From Streptomyces sp. DH37 (GTDB taxonomy: Bacteria > Actinomycetota > Actinomycetes > Streptomycetales > Streptomycetaceae), in assembly GCF_029813835.1 (NCBI RefSeq), contig NZ_JARVKV010000032.1, forward strand, positions 1-63,704: 63,704 nt of DNA, in the 5' to 3' direction. The notes under the pieces are model-generated. The model was not told where the DNA came from. It did not search any database and saw only the letters and a program-made list of their open reading frames with translations. A program made the translations under genes and the position numbers. Positions 44,301-52,326 of the stretch are shown piece by piece. Numbering within the stretch: position 1 is the stretch's first letter; every line of letters begins with the position of its first letter.

Positions 44301-45918
44301 CACGCCGGGCGTGGGGCTCATCTCCCCGCCCCCGCACCACGACATCTACTCCATCGAGGACCTCGCCCAGCTCATCCACGACCTGAAGAACGCCAACCCC
44401 CGCGCCCGCATCCACGTGAAGCTGGTCTCCGAGGTCGGCGTCGGCACGGTCGCGGCGGGCGTCTCCAAGGCCCACGCCGACGTCGTGCTCATCTCCGGCC
44501 ACGACGGCGGCACCGGCGCCTCCCCGCTCACCTCGCTCAAGCACGCGGGCGGCCCCTGGGAGCTGGGCCTGGCCGAGACGCAGCAGACCCTGCTGCTCAA
44601 CGGCCTGCGCGACCGCATCGTCGTGCAGACCGACGGCCAGCTCAAGACCGGCCGCGACGTGGTCATCGCCGCGCTGCTGGGCGCCGAGGAATACGGCTTC
44701 GCCACCGCACCGCTGGTCGTCTCCGGCTGCGTGATGATGCGCGTGTGCCACCTGGACACCTGCCCGGTCGGCATCGCCACCCAGAACCCGGTGCTGCGCG
44801 AGCGCTTCAACGGCAAGGCCGAGTTCGTGGTGAACTTCTTCGAGTTCATCGCCGAGGAGGTCCGCGAACTCCTCGCCGAACTGGGCTTCCGCACCCTGGA
44901 CGAGGCCATCGGCCACGCCGAGGTCCTCGACGTCAGCCGCGCGGTGGACCACTGGAAGGCCCAGGGCCTGGACCTGGCCCCGCTGCTGTACGTCCCCGAG
45001 CTGCCCGAGGGCGCCGCCCGCCACCGGGTGGTCGCCCAGGACCACGGCCTGGAGAAGGCCCTGGACAACCAGCTGATCAGGCTGGCCGCCGACGCCCTGT
45101 CGGCCGACACCGCCGAGGACGCCCAGCCGGTGCGCGCCCAGGTGGCCATCCGCAACATCAACCGGACGGTCGGCACGATGCTCGGCCACGAGGTGACCAA
45201 GAAGTTCGGCGGCGCGGGCCTGCCCGACGACACCATCGACATCACCTTCACCGGCTCCGCCGGCCAGTCCTTCGGCGCCTTCCTGCCGCGCGGCGTCACC
45301 CTGCGCCTGGAGGGCGACGCCAACGACTACGTCGGCAAGGGCCTCTCCGGCGGACGCGTCGTCGTCCGCCCGGACCGCGGCGCCTCCCACCTGGCCGAGT
45401 ACTCCACCATCGCCGGCAACACCCTCGCCTACGGCGCCACCGGCGGCGAGATGTTCCTGCGCGGCAGCGTCGGCGAGCGCTTCTGCGTCCGCAACTCCGG
45501 CGCGCTGGTGGTCTCCGAGGGCGTGGGCGACCACGGCTGCGAGTACATGACCGGCGGCGCGGCCGTCGTCCTGGGCCCGACCGGACGCAACTTCGGCGCC
45601 GGCATGTCCGGCGGCACCGCGTACGTGATCGACCTCGACCCCGACAACGTCAACCCCGACGTCGCCGGAGCCGTCGAGCCCCTGGACGACGCCGACCGGC
45701 AGTGGCTGCACGACGTGGTGCGCCGCCACCACGAGGAGACCGGATCCACCGTCGCCCGGGCGCTGCTGGACGGCTGGGAAGCCGCCGCCGGCCGCTTCAG
45801 CAAGATCATGCCCCGTACCTACAAGGCAGTGCTCGCCGCCAAGGACGCCGCCGAGCGAGCCGGACTGTCGGAGTCCGAGACCCACGAGAAGATGATGGAG
45901 GCGGCGACCAATGGCTGA
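41350..45918 (+). CDS. gltB: Glutamate synthase, large subunit
   Basis: 1522-aa GOGAT alpha subunit: glutamine plus 2-oxoglutarate to two glutamates. The glutaminase nucleophile is Cys25 in DEHDACGVGF, exposed after propeptide cleavage. The FMN domain follows, then the 3Fe-4S cysteine motif CVMMRVCHLDTCPVG near residue 1130, and the C-terminal GXGXG beta-helix domain (GATGGEMFLRG). ATG at 41350 with GGGAGA upstream; the frame is open further upstream but without coding features. Its last 8 bases overlap gltD. Confidence 0.98.
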   Translation: MRAAPLTAYPAKQGMYDPRDEHDACGVGFVATLTGEASHTLVEQALTVLRNLEHRGATGAEADSGDGAGILVQVPDAFLREEADFALPEAGSYAVGTAFLPVAEAEGAEAVSRIEAIAAEEGLNVLGWREVPVAPQLLGNGARATMPAFRQLFVADGVNSGLALDRKAFVLRKRAEREAGTYFPSLSARTIVYKGMLTTGQLEPFFPDLSDRRFASAIALVHSRFSTNTFPSWPLAHPYRFVAHNGEINTVRGNRNWMRARESQLVSDLFGDRNTKDLARIFPVCTPDASDSASFDEVLELLHLGGRSLPHAVLMMVPEAWENHPSMDPARRAFYQYHSTMMEPWDGPACVTFTDGIQVGAVLDRNGLRPGRYWVTDDGLVVLSSEVGVLDIDQDRVVRKGRLQPGRMFLVDTAEHRIIEDDEIKAALAAEHPYQEWLEAGTIELEDLPEREHIVHTHASVTRRQQTFGYTEEELRVLLAPMARTGAEPIGSMGTDSPIAALSERPRLIFDYFTQLFAQVTNPPLDAIREELVTSLISTLGPQGNLLEPTAASCRSVTLPFPVIDNDELAKLVHINADGDMPGMKAVTLSGLYRVGGGGAALADRIDEICAEADTAIAGGARLIVLSDRHSDAEHAPIPSLLLTSAVHHHLIRTKQRTQVGLLVEAGDVREVHHVALLIGYGAAAVNPYLAMETVEDLVRAGTFLPADTDPETAIRNLIKALGKGVLKVMSKMGISTVASYRGAQVFEAVGLDEEFVDTYFHGTATKIGGAGLDVIAKEVAARHAKAYPVSGIAPAHRDLEIGGEYQWRREGEPHLFDPETVFRLQHSTRTRRYDVFKQYTRRVDEQSERLMTLRGLFGLKSDRPPVPLDEVEPVSEIVKRFSTGAMSYGSISQEAHETLAIAMNRLGAKSNTGEGGEDPERLYDPARRSSIKQVASGRFGVTSEYLVNSDDIQIKMAQGAKPGEGGQLPGHKVYPWVARTRHSTPGVGLISPPPHHDIYSIEDLAQLIHDLKNANPRARIHVKLVSEVGVGTVAAGVSKAHADVVLISGHDGGTGASPLTSLKHAGGPWELGLAETQQTLLLNGLRDRIVVQTDGQLKTGRDVVIAALLGAEEYGFATAPLVVSGCVMMRVCHLDTCPVGIATQNPVLRERFNGKAEFVVNFFEFIAEEVRELLAELGFRTLDEAIGHAEVLDVSRAVDHWKAQGLDLAPLLYVPELPEGAARHRVVAQDHGLEKALDNQLIRLAADALSADTAEDAQPVRAQVAIRNINRTVGTMLGHEVTKKFGGAGLPDDTIDITFTGSAGQSFGAFLPRGVTLRLEGDANDYVGKGLSGGRVVVRPDRGASHLAEYSTIAGNTLAYGATGGEMFLRGSVGERFCVRNSGALVVSEGVGDHGCEYMTGGAAVVLGPTGRNFGAGMSGGTAYVIDLDPDNVNPDVAGAVEPLDDADRQWLHDVVRRHHEETGSTVARALLDGWEAAAGRFSKIMPRTYKAVLAAKDAAERAGLSESETHEKMMEAATNG

Positions 45919-47374
45919 TCCCAAGGGCTTCCTGACCACCGACCGCGAGGTCGCCGAGACCCGCCCCGTACCCGAGCGCGTCAAGGACTGGAACGAGGTC
46001 TACGTCCCCGGCTCCCTGCTGCCGATCATCGGCAAGCAGGCCGGCCGGTGCATGGACTGCGGCATCCCGTTCTGCCACAACGGCTGCCCCCTGGGCAACC
46101 TCATCCCCGAGTGGAACGACTACGCCTGGCGCGGGGACTGGCAGGCCGCCAGCGAGCGGCTGCACGCGACCAACAACTTCCCGGAGTTCACCGGACGGCT
46201 GTGCCCGGCCCCCTGCGAGGCCGCCTGCGTGCTGGGCATCAACCAGCCGCCGGTGACCATCAAGAACGTCGAGGTCACCATCATCGACAAGGCGTGGGAG
46301 ACCGGTGACGTCACCCCGCAGCCGCCCGAGCGGCTGTCGGGCAAGACCGTCGCCGTCATCGGCTCCGGCCCCGCGGGCCTGGCCGCCGCCCAGCAGCTCA
46401 CCCGCGCCGGGCACACGGTCGCCGTCTACGAGCGCGCCGACCGCATCGGCGGGCTGCTGCGCTACGGCATCCCCGAGTTCAAGATGGAGAAGCGGCACAT
46501 CAACCGCCGCATCGAGCAGATGCGCGCGGAGGGCACCAAGTTCCGCACCGGCGTCGAGATCGGCCGCGACCTGACCGCCACCGACCTGCGCAAGCGCTAC
46601 GACGCGGTCGTCGTCGCCGCCGGCTCCACCACCGCCCGCGACCTGCCCGTGCCCGGCCGCGAGCTGAACGGCATCCACCAGGCGATGGAGTACCTGCCCC
46701 TGGCCAACAAGGTCCAGGAGGGCGACTACGTCGCCCCGCCGATCACGGCCGAGGGCAAGCACGTCGTCGTCATCGGCGGCGGCGACACCGGCGCCGACTG
46801 CGTCGGCACCGCCCACCGCCAGGGCGCGGCCTCCGTCACCCAGCTGGAGATCATGCCCCGGCCGAACGACGAGCGCGACCCGGTGAGCCAGCCCTGGCCC
46901 ACCTTCCCCATGCTCTACAAGGTCACCTCCGCGCACGAGGAGGGCGGCGAGAGGGTCTACTCCGTCTCCACCACCCACTTCGAGGGCGACGAGGACGGCA
47001 ACGTGCAGTACCTGCACCTGGTCGAGGTCGACTTCAGGGACGGGAAGCCGGAACCCAGGCCGGGCACCGAGAAGAGGATCCCGGCCCAGCTCGTCACCCT
47101 GGCCATGGGCTTCACCGGCATCGACCGGACCAACGGCCTGGTCGAGCAGTTCGGCCTGGAGCTGGACGCGCGCGGCAACGTCGCCCGCGACGCGGACTTC
47201 GCCACCAACGTCGACGGCGTCTTCGTCGCCGGCGACGCCGGCCGCGGCCAGTCCCTGATCGTGTGGGCCATCGCCGAGGGCCGCTCCGCGGCCCGCGCCG
47301 TGGACCGCTACCTGACCGGAGCCAGCTCCCTGCCGGCCCCGGTCAAGCCGACCGACCGCGCGCTGGCGGTCTGA
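45911..47374 (+). CDS. gltD: Glutamate synthase, small subunit
   Basis: 487-aa NADPH-dependent beta subunit. Two cysteine clusters for 4Fe-4S centres, CMDCGIPFCHNGCPLGN and LCPAPCEAACVLG, lie in the first 110 residues. FAD- and NADPH-binding motifs follow (VAVIGSGPAGLAAAQQL near 150 and VVVIGGGDTGADCVG near 285). It passes electrons to GltB. The ATG lies inside the gltB end. Confidence 0.97.
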   Translation: MADPKGFLTTDREVAETRPVPERVKDWNEVYVPGSLLPIIGKQAGRCMDCGIPFCHNGCPLGNLIPEWNDYAWRGDWQAASERLHATNNFPEFTGRLCPAPCEAACVLGINQPPVTIKNVEVTIIDKAWETGDVTPQPPERLSGKTVAVIGSGPAGLAAAQQLTRAGHTVAVYERADRIGGLLRYGIPEFKMEKRHINRRIEQMRAEGTKFRTGVEIGRDLTATDLRKRYDAVVVAAGSTTARDLPVPGRELNGIHQAMEYLPLANKVQEGDYVAPPITAEGKHVVVIGGGDTGADCVGTAHRQGAASVTQLEIMPRPNDERDPVSQPWPTFPMLYKVTSAHEEGGERVYSVSTTHFEGDEDGNVQYLHLVEVDFRDGKPEPRPGTEKRIPAQLVTLAMGFTGIDRTNGLVEQFGLELDARGNVARDADFATNVDGVFVAGDAGRGQSLIVWAIAEGRSAARAVDRYLTGASSLPAPVKPTDRALAV

Positions 47375-47387
47375 GGCACCCCGCCGT

Positions 47388-47429
47388 CCGTACGGTGCGG
47401 GCGGCCACCGCGCCCACCGCACCGTACGG
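47388..47429. terminator. Hairpin after gltD
   Basis: A perfect 13-bp stem (47388-47400 with 47417-47429, 16-nt loop) begins 14 bp after the gltD stop. Confidence 0.65.
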
Positions 47430-47437
47430 CCGAAGGA

Positions 47438-47480
47438 CCGCGGCGCCGGCCCCCTCCCCGACCGGGGGCCGGCGCCGCGG
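47438..47480. terminator. Strong bidirectional hairpin
   Basis: A perfect 17-bp GC stem (47438-47454 with 47464-47480, 9-nt loop) sits between convergent gltD and the oxidoreductase gene. Together with the hairpin before it, this makes a double terminator. Confidence 0.8.
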
Positions 47481-47491
47481 CACGCCCGGCC

Positions 47492-47962
47492 TCAGGAACC
47501 CTGCGCCGGCCGCGCCGGAAAACCGCCCGTCGCGACCGGGCCCCAGCGCACCGGCGTGATCCGCAGCAGCGACTTGCCCTGCCGCACCATCGCCTCGCGG
47601 TACTCGTCCCAGTCCGGGTGCTCGCCCGAGATCGCCCGGTAGTACTCCACCAGCGGCTCCACCGCCTCGGGAACGTCCAGCACCTCGGCGGTCCCGTCGA
47701 TCTGCACCCACGGACCGTTCCAGTCGTCCGACAGCACGATCACGCTGACCGACGGGTCGCGGCGGGCGTTGCGCGTCTTGGCGCGCTCGGGGTACGTCGA
47801 GACCATCACGCGCCCCCGGCCGTCCACCCCGCACGAGACCGGCGACCCCTGCGGGGAGCCGTCGGAGCGGCGGGTGAGCAGCACGGCCCGGTGGCGGGGG
47901 CGCACGAAGTCCAGCAGTTCGCCGAGGCCGACGGGAGTGCTGGTGGCGATGGAAGGGCTCAT
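47492..47962 (-). CDS. PPOX-class F420-dependent oxidoreductase-like protein
   Basis: 156-aa split-barrel flavin/F420-binding protein. LLTRRSDGSPQGSPVSCGVD, then YPERAKTRNARRDPSVSV and WVQIDGTAEVLDVPEA are typical of the actinobacterial PPOX/FDOR-B families. Substrate unknown. ATG at 47962. Confidence 0.88.
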   Translation of the reverse strand: MSPSIATSTPVGLGELLDFVRPRHRAVLLTRRSDGSPQGSPVSCGVDGRGRVMVSTYPERAKTRNARRDPSVSVIVLSDDWNGPWVQIDGTAEVLDVPEAVEPLVEYYRAISGEHPDWDEYREAMVRQGKSLLRITPVRWGPVATGGFPARPAQGS

Positions 47963-47986
47963 GGCCCCGAGCCTATGCCGCCCCGC

Positions 47987-48943
47987 TCAGGTGTCGCACT
48001 CCAGCACGCTGCGGCACAGCCCGCACCGCGCCCGCACCCGCCCGCGCACCTCCAGCCGGACGCGCTGGTGGCACGTCGGGCAGGGGAACGACACCCGCAG
48101 CGGCGAGGAGGAGTCGAAGCGGTAGTCCGCCCCGCCGCCCGACCCGCCGCCCGCCCCGTCCCCGGGCGGATACGGCGTCCGCTCCGGATGCGCCTGCGCG
48201 TACCGCCGGTCCCGGGCGTACCGCCGCCGCCCCGCCCACCCCCCGGCCACCAGCGGCGGCCGCACCGCGTCCCGGCGGGCCGCCTCCCGGCCCCGCACGT
48301 ACGCGTCGTACGCCTGCGGGCTGGTGAACCACGGCGCCGGGTCCTCGCCGAACAGCTCCGCCCGCTTCGCCAGCACGTAGCCGAACTCCTCCGGCGTCAG
48401 GTAACCCAGCTTCTGCGAGGTCAGCGCGTCCTCCCGGAAGGCGTCCAGCAGCAGCCAGCCCGCCCCCAGGTACGCCGTCACCGTGTCGGTGAGGATCTCG
48501 TTGTCCCGCACCCCGGGGAAGGACAGCCCCAGCCGGTGCAGGTAGACGTGCGTCACCTCGTGCGCCAGCGCCGCGCCGATGTCCCGGCGGTGGCTCCGGA
48601 ACCGCGAGTTCAGCTCCACGAAGTACTCCGGCCCCGCCGCCAGCTCCACGTTCGCCGCGTGCTCCATGTCCCGGAAGCCCACCACCAGCCGCGCGTCCGG
48701 CAGCCGCAGGTGCCGCACCAGCACCCGCGCCACCCGCTGCACGCCCGCGTACAGCTCGTCGGCGTCGGCGAAGGCCACGTCACCGGCCGCGACACTGGTG
48801 TCGAAGGTGCGCACCGTCTCGTACGACAGCCGCCGGTACAGCGCGGTGATCGCCGACCGCACCGTCGCCAGGTGGGGGAAACCGCGCTCGACCGGACTCC
48901 GCGCGCCACCGGACCCGCCGCCCGCCCCGCCGCGTACCGCCAT
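47987..48943 (-). CDS. Putative zinc metalloprotease with zinc ribbon
   Basis: 318-aa protein. A HEVTHVYLHRLGL (HExxH) motif near residue 133 and a downstream glutamate in NEILTDTVTAYL suggest a gluzincin/SprT-like zinc site. A C-terminal zinc ribbon has CPTCHQRV and CGLCRSVL. The middle carries an Arg/Tyr-rich segment. ATG at 48943. I do not recognise a characterised relative; proteolytic activity is inferred from the motif only. It is in line with the oxidoreductase 25 bp downstream. Confidence 0.72.
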   Translation of the reverse strand: MAVRGGAGGGSGGARSPVERGFPHLATVRSAITALYRRLSYETVRTFDTSVAAGDVAFADADELYAGVQRVARVLVRHLRLPDARLVVGFRDMEHAANVELAAGPEYFVELNSRFRSHRRDIGAALAHEVTHVYLHRLGLSFPGVRDNEILTDTVTAYLGAGWLLLDAFREDALTSQKLGYLTPEEFGYVLAKRAELFGEDPAPWFTSPQAYDAYVRGREAARRDAVRPPLVAGGWAGRRRYARDRRYAQAHPERTPYPPGDGAGGGSGGGADYRFDSSSPLRVSFPCPTCHQRVRLEVRGRVRARCGLCRSVLECDT

Positions 48944-49062
48944 GCGCCCGCCCACCGCCTCCCGTGGGTCGCGAGAACACCCTCCCGCCACTGTACGGCC
49001 GGGTCCGCCGCCGGGGGGCCGGGCGACGAGGGCCCCCGCGCGACCGCATAGAGTCGGTGAGC

Positions 49063-49368
49063 ATGACGAACAGTGAGATCGACCCCTCGGTGCGGGCCGA
49101 GCTGGCCCGGCTGCGCGAGAGCATCGACAACATCGACGCGGCCGTCGTCCACATGCTCGCCGAGCGCTTCAAGTGCACCCAGCAGGTCGGCCGCCTCAAG
49201 GCCGAGCACCGCCTGCCCCCCGCCGACCCCGCCCGCGAGGCCCAGCAGATCGCCCGGCTGCGCAGGCTCGCCGAGAGCGCCAGACTCGACCCGGCCTTCG
49301 CCGAGAAGCTGCTGAACTTCATCATCGCCGAGGTCATCCGCCACCACGAGACCATCGCCCGCTCCTGA
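49063..49368 (+). CDS. Chorismate mutase (AroQ type)
   Basis: 101-aa all-alpha protein, LARLRESIDNIDAAVVHMLAERFK near the start (quoted in part) with the arginines and lysine of the AroQ active site, then VGRLKAEHRLPPADPAREAQQ. It converts chorismate to prephenate for Phe/Tyr, competing with TrpE. TAGAGT at 49049-49054 lies 8 nt before the ATG, so the message may be leaderless; an in-frame GTG at 49057 is possible. Confidence 0.92.
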   Translation: MTNSEIDPSVRAELARLRESIDNIDAAVVHMLAERFKCTQQVGRLKAEHRLPPADPAREAQQIARLRRLAESARLDPAFAEKLLNFIIAEVIRHHETIARS

Positions 49369-49439
49369 CACCGCCGCGCCGCCCCGGCGGGGCCGGGAGC
49401 GGGAATGCCCGGTGCGTGCCGGCCGGCCGATGCGGCAGC

Positions 49440-51992
49440 ATGAGCGCCATGCCCGCACTGACCCGCGAAGAGGCGCGGAGCCGAGCCCGGCTCATCGACG
49501 TCCAGCACTACGCCATCGACCTCGACCTGACCCGGGGCGAGGAGGTGTTCGGCTCCACCACCACCGTCCGCTTCACCACCCGCGAAGCCGGCGACACCTT
49601 CGCCGAGGTACGGCCCCGCACCCTCCACCGGGCCGTCCTCGACGGACACGACCTCGACCCCGCCGCCCTCACCGACGGGCGTCTGCCCCTGACCGGGCTG
49701 GCCGCGGGCGAGCACGAACTGCGCGTCGAGGCCGACATGCCCTACTCGCGCACCGGTGAGGGCATGCACCGCTTCACCGACCCCGCCGACGGCCGCACCT
49801 ACCTCTACACCATGTGCTTCCAGACCGAGGCGCCCCGCGTCTTCGCCGCCTTCGACCAGCCCGACCTCAAGGCCGTCTTCACCGTCACCGCCACCGCCCC
49901 CGAGGAGTGGACCGTCCTCGGCAACGGCACCGCCCGCCGCGTCGAGGGAGAGCCCGGCCGCTGGGAGTGCGCCCCCACCCCGCCGCTGAGCACCTACTTC
50001 GTGGCGCTGGCCGCCGGCCCCTGGCACTCGGTGCGCACCGAGCACGCCGGCATCCCCTTCGGCCTGCACGTACGCCAGTCCCTCGGCTCCCACCTCGACG
50101 ACGACGCGCAGGAACTGCTGGACACCACCCGCGCCTGCTTCGACCGCTACCACGAGATCTTCGACGAGCCCTACCCCTTCGACTCCTACGACCAGGCATT
50201 CGTCCCCGAGTTCAACGCCGGGGCCATGGAGAACCCCGGCCTGGTCACGCTCCGGGACGAGTACATCCACCGCTCCGCCGTCACCGACACCCAGCTCCTG
50301 ACCCGGGCCGTGACCATCGCCCACGAGATGGCCCACATGTGGTTCGGCGACCTGGTCACCCTGCGCTGGTGGGACGACATCTGGCTCAACGAGTCCTTCG
50401 CCGAGTACATGGGCTACCAGGTCCTGGCCGAGGCCACCCGCTTCACCGGCACCTGGACCGACTTCGCCGTCGACCGCAAGTCCTGGGGCTACGACGCCGA
50501 CCAGCGCCCCTCCACCCACCCCGTCGCCCCCGCACCCGAGGCGGTGCCCGACACCGAGACCGCCCTGCTCAACTTCGACGGCATCTCCTACGCCAAGGGC
50601 GCCTCGGCGCTGCGCCAGCTGGTCACCTGGCTCGGCGAGAGGGCCTTCCTCGCCGGCATCAACGACCACTTCGCCCGCCACCGCTTCGGCAACGCCACCC
50701 TCGCCGACTTCCTCGACTCCCTCGCCCGCGCCTCCGGCCGCGACGTCCACGCCTGGGCCGGACGCTGGCTGAGCACCAGCGGCGTCGACACCCTCGCCCC
50801 CCGCGTCACGTCCGGTGCCGCGAGCGGCGGGGACGGCGGCCGCTGGCGGCTGGAGATCACCCACACGGGCAGCCGCCCCCACCGCATCGCCGTCGGGCTG
50901 TACGACCTGGACGAGCCGGACGGCCCGGACGGCGGCGTCCGCCTGACGCCGCGCGAACCCCTCCAGGCCGACATCCCCGCCGACGGCGGCCACACCCTCA
51001 CCGCCGACGGCCCCCGCCCCGACCTGGTCCTCCTCAACGACCGCGACCTGACCTACGCCAAGGTCCGCCTCGACGGCGACTCCTGGCGCACGGTGCGGCG
51101 CGCCCTGGCCCACCTGCCCGACCCGCTCACCCGCGCCACCGTCTGGAACGCCGCCCGCGACATGGTCCGCGACGGCGAACTGCCGCCCGCCGACTACCTG
51201 GACACCGCGCGCGCCCACCTGCCGCACGAGACCGACAACGCCGTCGTCGCCGGCGTCCTGGACTTCGCCCGCCACGAGATCGCCGACCGCTACCTGCCGC
51301 CCGGGCAGCGCACCGCCGCCCTGGAGACGCTCACCGGCCTCGCCCGCGCCCTGCTGGAACGCGAGCCGGCCGGCGGCGGACGCGACGGGGGAGTGCACCT
51401 GACCGCCGTACGCGCCGCCATCGACAGCGCCACCACCCCCGGCGAACTCCACCACTGGTGGACCACCGGTACCCTCCCCGGCGGACGCCCCCTCGACCAC
51501 GAACTGCGCTGGCGGCTGCTGCACCGCCTCGCCGTCCTCGGCGCCGTGGGCTCCTCCGACATCGGAGCCGCCCTCGACGCCGACCCCAGCGCCACCGGCG
51601 CCGAGGGAGCCGCACGCTGCCGCGCCGCCCTGCCCGACGCCGCCGCCAAGGACGCCGCCTGGCAGGCCCTGTTCGACGAGGCCGACACCCTCTCCAACTA
51701 CCTGTTCAAGGCCACCTTCCAGGGCTTCTGGCACGGCGAGCAGCACGACCTGCTGAGCGGCTACGTCCCCCGCTACTTCGAGCAGGCCCCCGCCCTCGCC
51801 GCCCGGCGCGGCTCCGCCATCGCCCACACCCTGGGGCAGAACGGCTTCCCCCGCCCCTTCACCGACCCCGCCACCCTGGCCCTGGGGGAGCGGTGCCTGG
51901 CCGACGCCTCCCTCACCCCCGCCCTGCGCCGCCCGCTCGCCGACGAACTCGACGACCTCGCCCGCGCCCTGCGCGTGCGCCGGGCGCACTGA
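49440..51992 (+). CDS. pepN: Aminopeptidase N (M1 family)
   Basis: 850-aa cytoplasmic zinc aminopeptidase. GAMEN at residues 261-265 binds the peptide N-terminus; HEMAHMWFG at 295-303 with NESFAEY (third zinc ligand) forms the catalytic site. The C-terminal ERAP1-like helical domain fills about 500-850. ATG at 49440 used, with another in-frame ATG at 49449; neither has a clear Shine-Dalgarno. It is transcribed alone and ends before a strong hairpin. Confidence 0.96.
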   Translation: MSAMPALTREEARSRARLIDVQHYAIDLDLTRGEEVFGSTTTVRFTTREAGDTFAEVRPRTLHRAVLDGHDLDPAALTDGRLPLTGLAAGEHELRVEADMPYSRTGEGMHRFTDPADGRTYLYTMCFQTEAPRVFAAFDQPDLKAVFTVTATAPEEWTVLGNGTARRVEGEPGRWECAPTPPLSTYFVALAAGPWHSVRTEHAGIPFGLHVRQSLGSHLDDDAQELLDTTRACFDRYHEIFDEPYPFDSYDQAFVPEFNAGAMENPGLVTLRDEYIHRSAVTDTQLLTRAVTIAHEMAHMWFGDLVTLRWWDDIWLNESFAEYMGYQVLAEATRFTGTWTDFAVDRKSWGYDADQRPSTHPVAPAPEAVPDTETALLNFDGISYAKGASALRQLVTWLGERAFLAGINDHFARHRFGNATLADFLDSLARASGRDVHAWAGRWLSTSGVDTLAPRVTSGAASGGDGGRWRLEITHTGSRPHRIAVGLYDLDEPDGPDGGVRLTPREPLQADIPADGGHTLTADGPRPDLVLLNDRDLTYAKVRLDGDSWRTVRRALAHLPDPLTRATVWNAARDMVRDGELPPADYLDTARAHLPHETDNAVVAGVLDFARHEIADRYLPPGQRTAALETLTGLARALLEREPAGGGRDGGVHLTAVRAAIDSATTPGELHHWWTTGTLPGGRPLDHELRWRLLHRLAVLGAVGSSDIGAALDADPSATGAEGAARCRAALPDAAAKDAAWQALFDEADTLSNYLFKATFQGFWHGEQHDLLSGYVPRYFEQAPALAARRGSAIAHTLGQNGFPRPFTDPATLALGERCLADASLTPALRRPLADELDDLARALRVRRAH

Positions 51993-52021
51993 CAGGCGGC
52001 CGGCAGCCGACCCGGGCGGGC

Positions 52022-52056
52022 GCCGGGGCCCGTCCTCGGGAAGGACGGGCCCCGGC
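52022..52056. terminator. Bidirectional terminator after pepN
   Basis: A perfect 15-bp stem (52022-52036 with 52042-52056, 5-nt loop) 29 bp after the pepN stop. Confidence 0.8.
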
Positions 52057-52206
52057 CCGGGGCCCCGGCCACCGGAGCGGCCCACCCCGCGGCCGACGAC
52101 ACACACCCTCCCGCACGGCCGGCAACCGCTGCCCGCAGCCGGGCGTCAACAACCCGGCAGGGGTGCGCACACACCGGTCCCGGGGACGGGCACGCACCCC
52201 CTCACA

Positions 52207-52304
52207 CCAGGAGGCCCGTACCAGGAGGCCCGTACCGAGGGGCACTTCACGGGGAAGACACCCCGCGTCAGAGCGCGGCGGGCCGCGTCAGAACGCGCCG
52301 GGCC
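52207..52304. repeat. Tandem duplications after pepN
   Basis: CCAGGAGGCCCGTA occurs twice head to tail (52207-52220, 52221-52234). Further on, a 20-bp unit starting GCGTCAGA is repeated at 52265-52284 and 52285-52304 with two differences. The spacer seems to have grown by slippage. Confidence 0.8.
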
Positions 52305-52326
52305 GCGGCGGGCCGTTCCGGGGCCC

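Larger units (their letters stand above)
51993..52326. other. Repeat-rich convergent intergenic region
   Basis: 334 bp between convergent pepN and the nucleotidase gene. It holds a terminator hairpin at 52022-52056, two tandem 14-mers at 52207-52234 and two imperfect 20-mers at 52265-52304. No coding sequence is supported. Confidence 0.6.

Noticed and set aside
42309..45935. Long plus-strand frame inside gltB in another phase
   Set aside because: Arg/Pro-rich shadow without domains; gltB in the same DNA is unambiguous.
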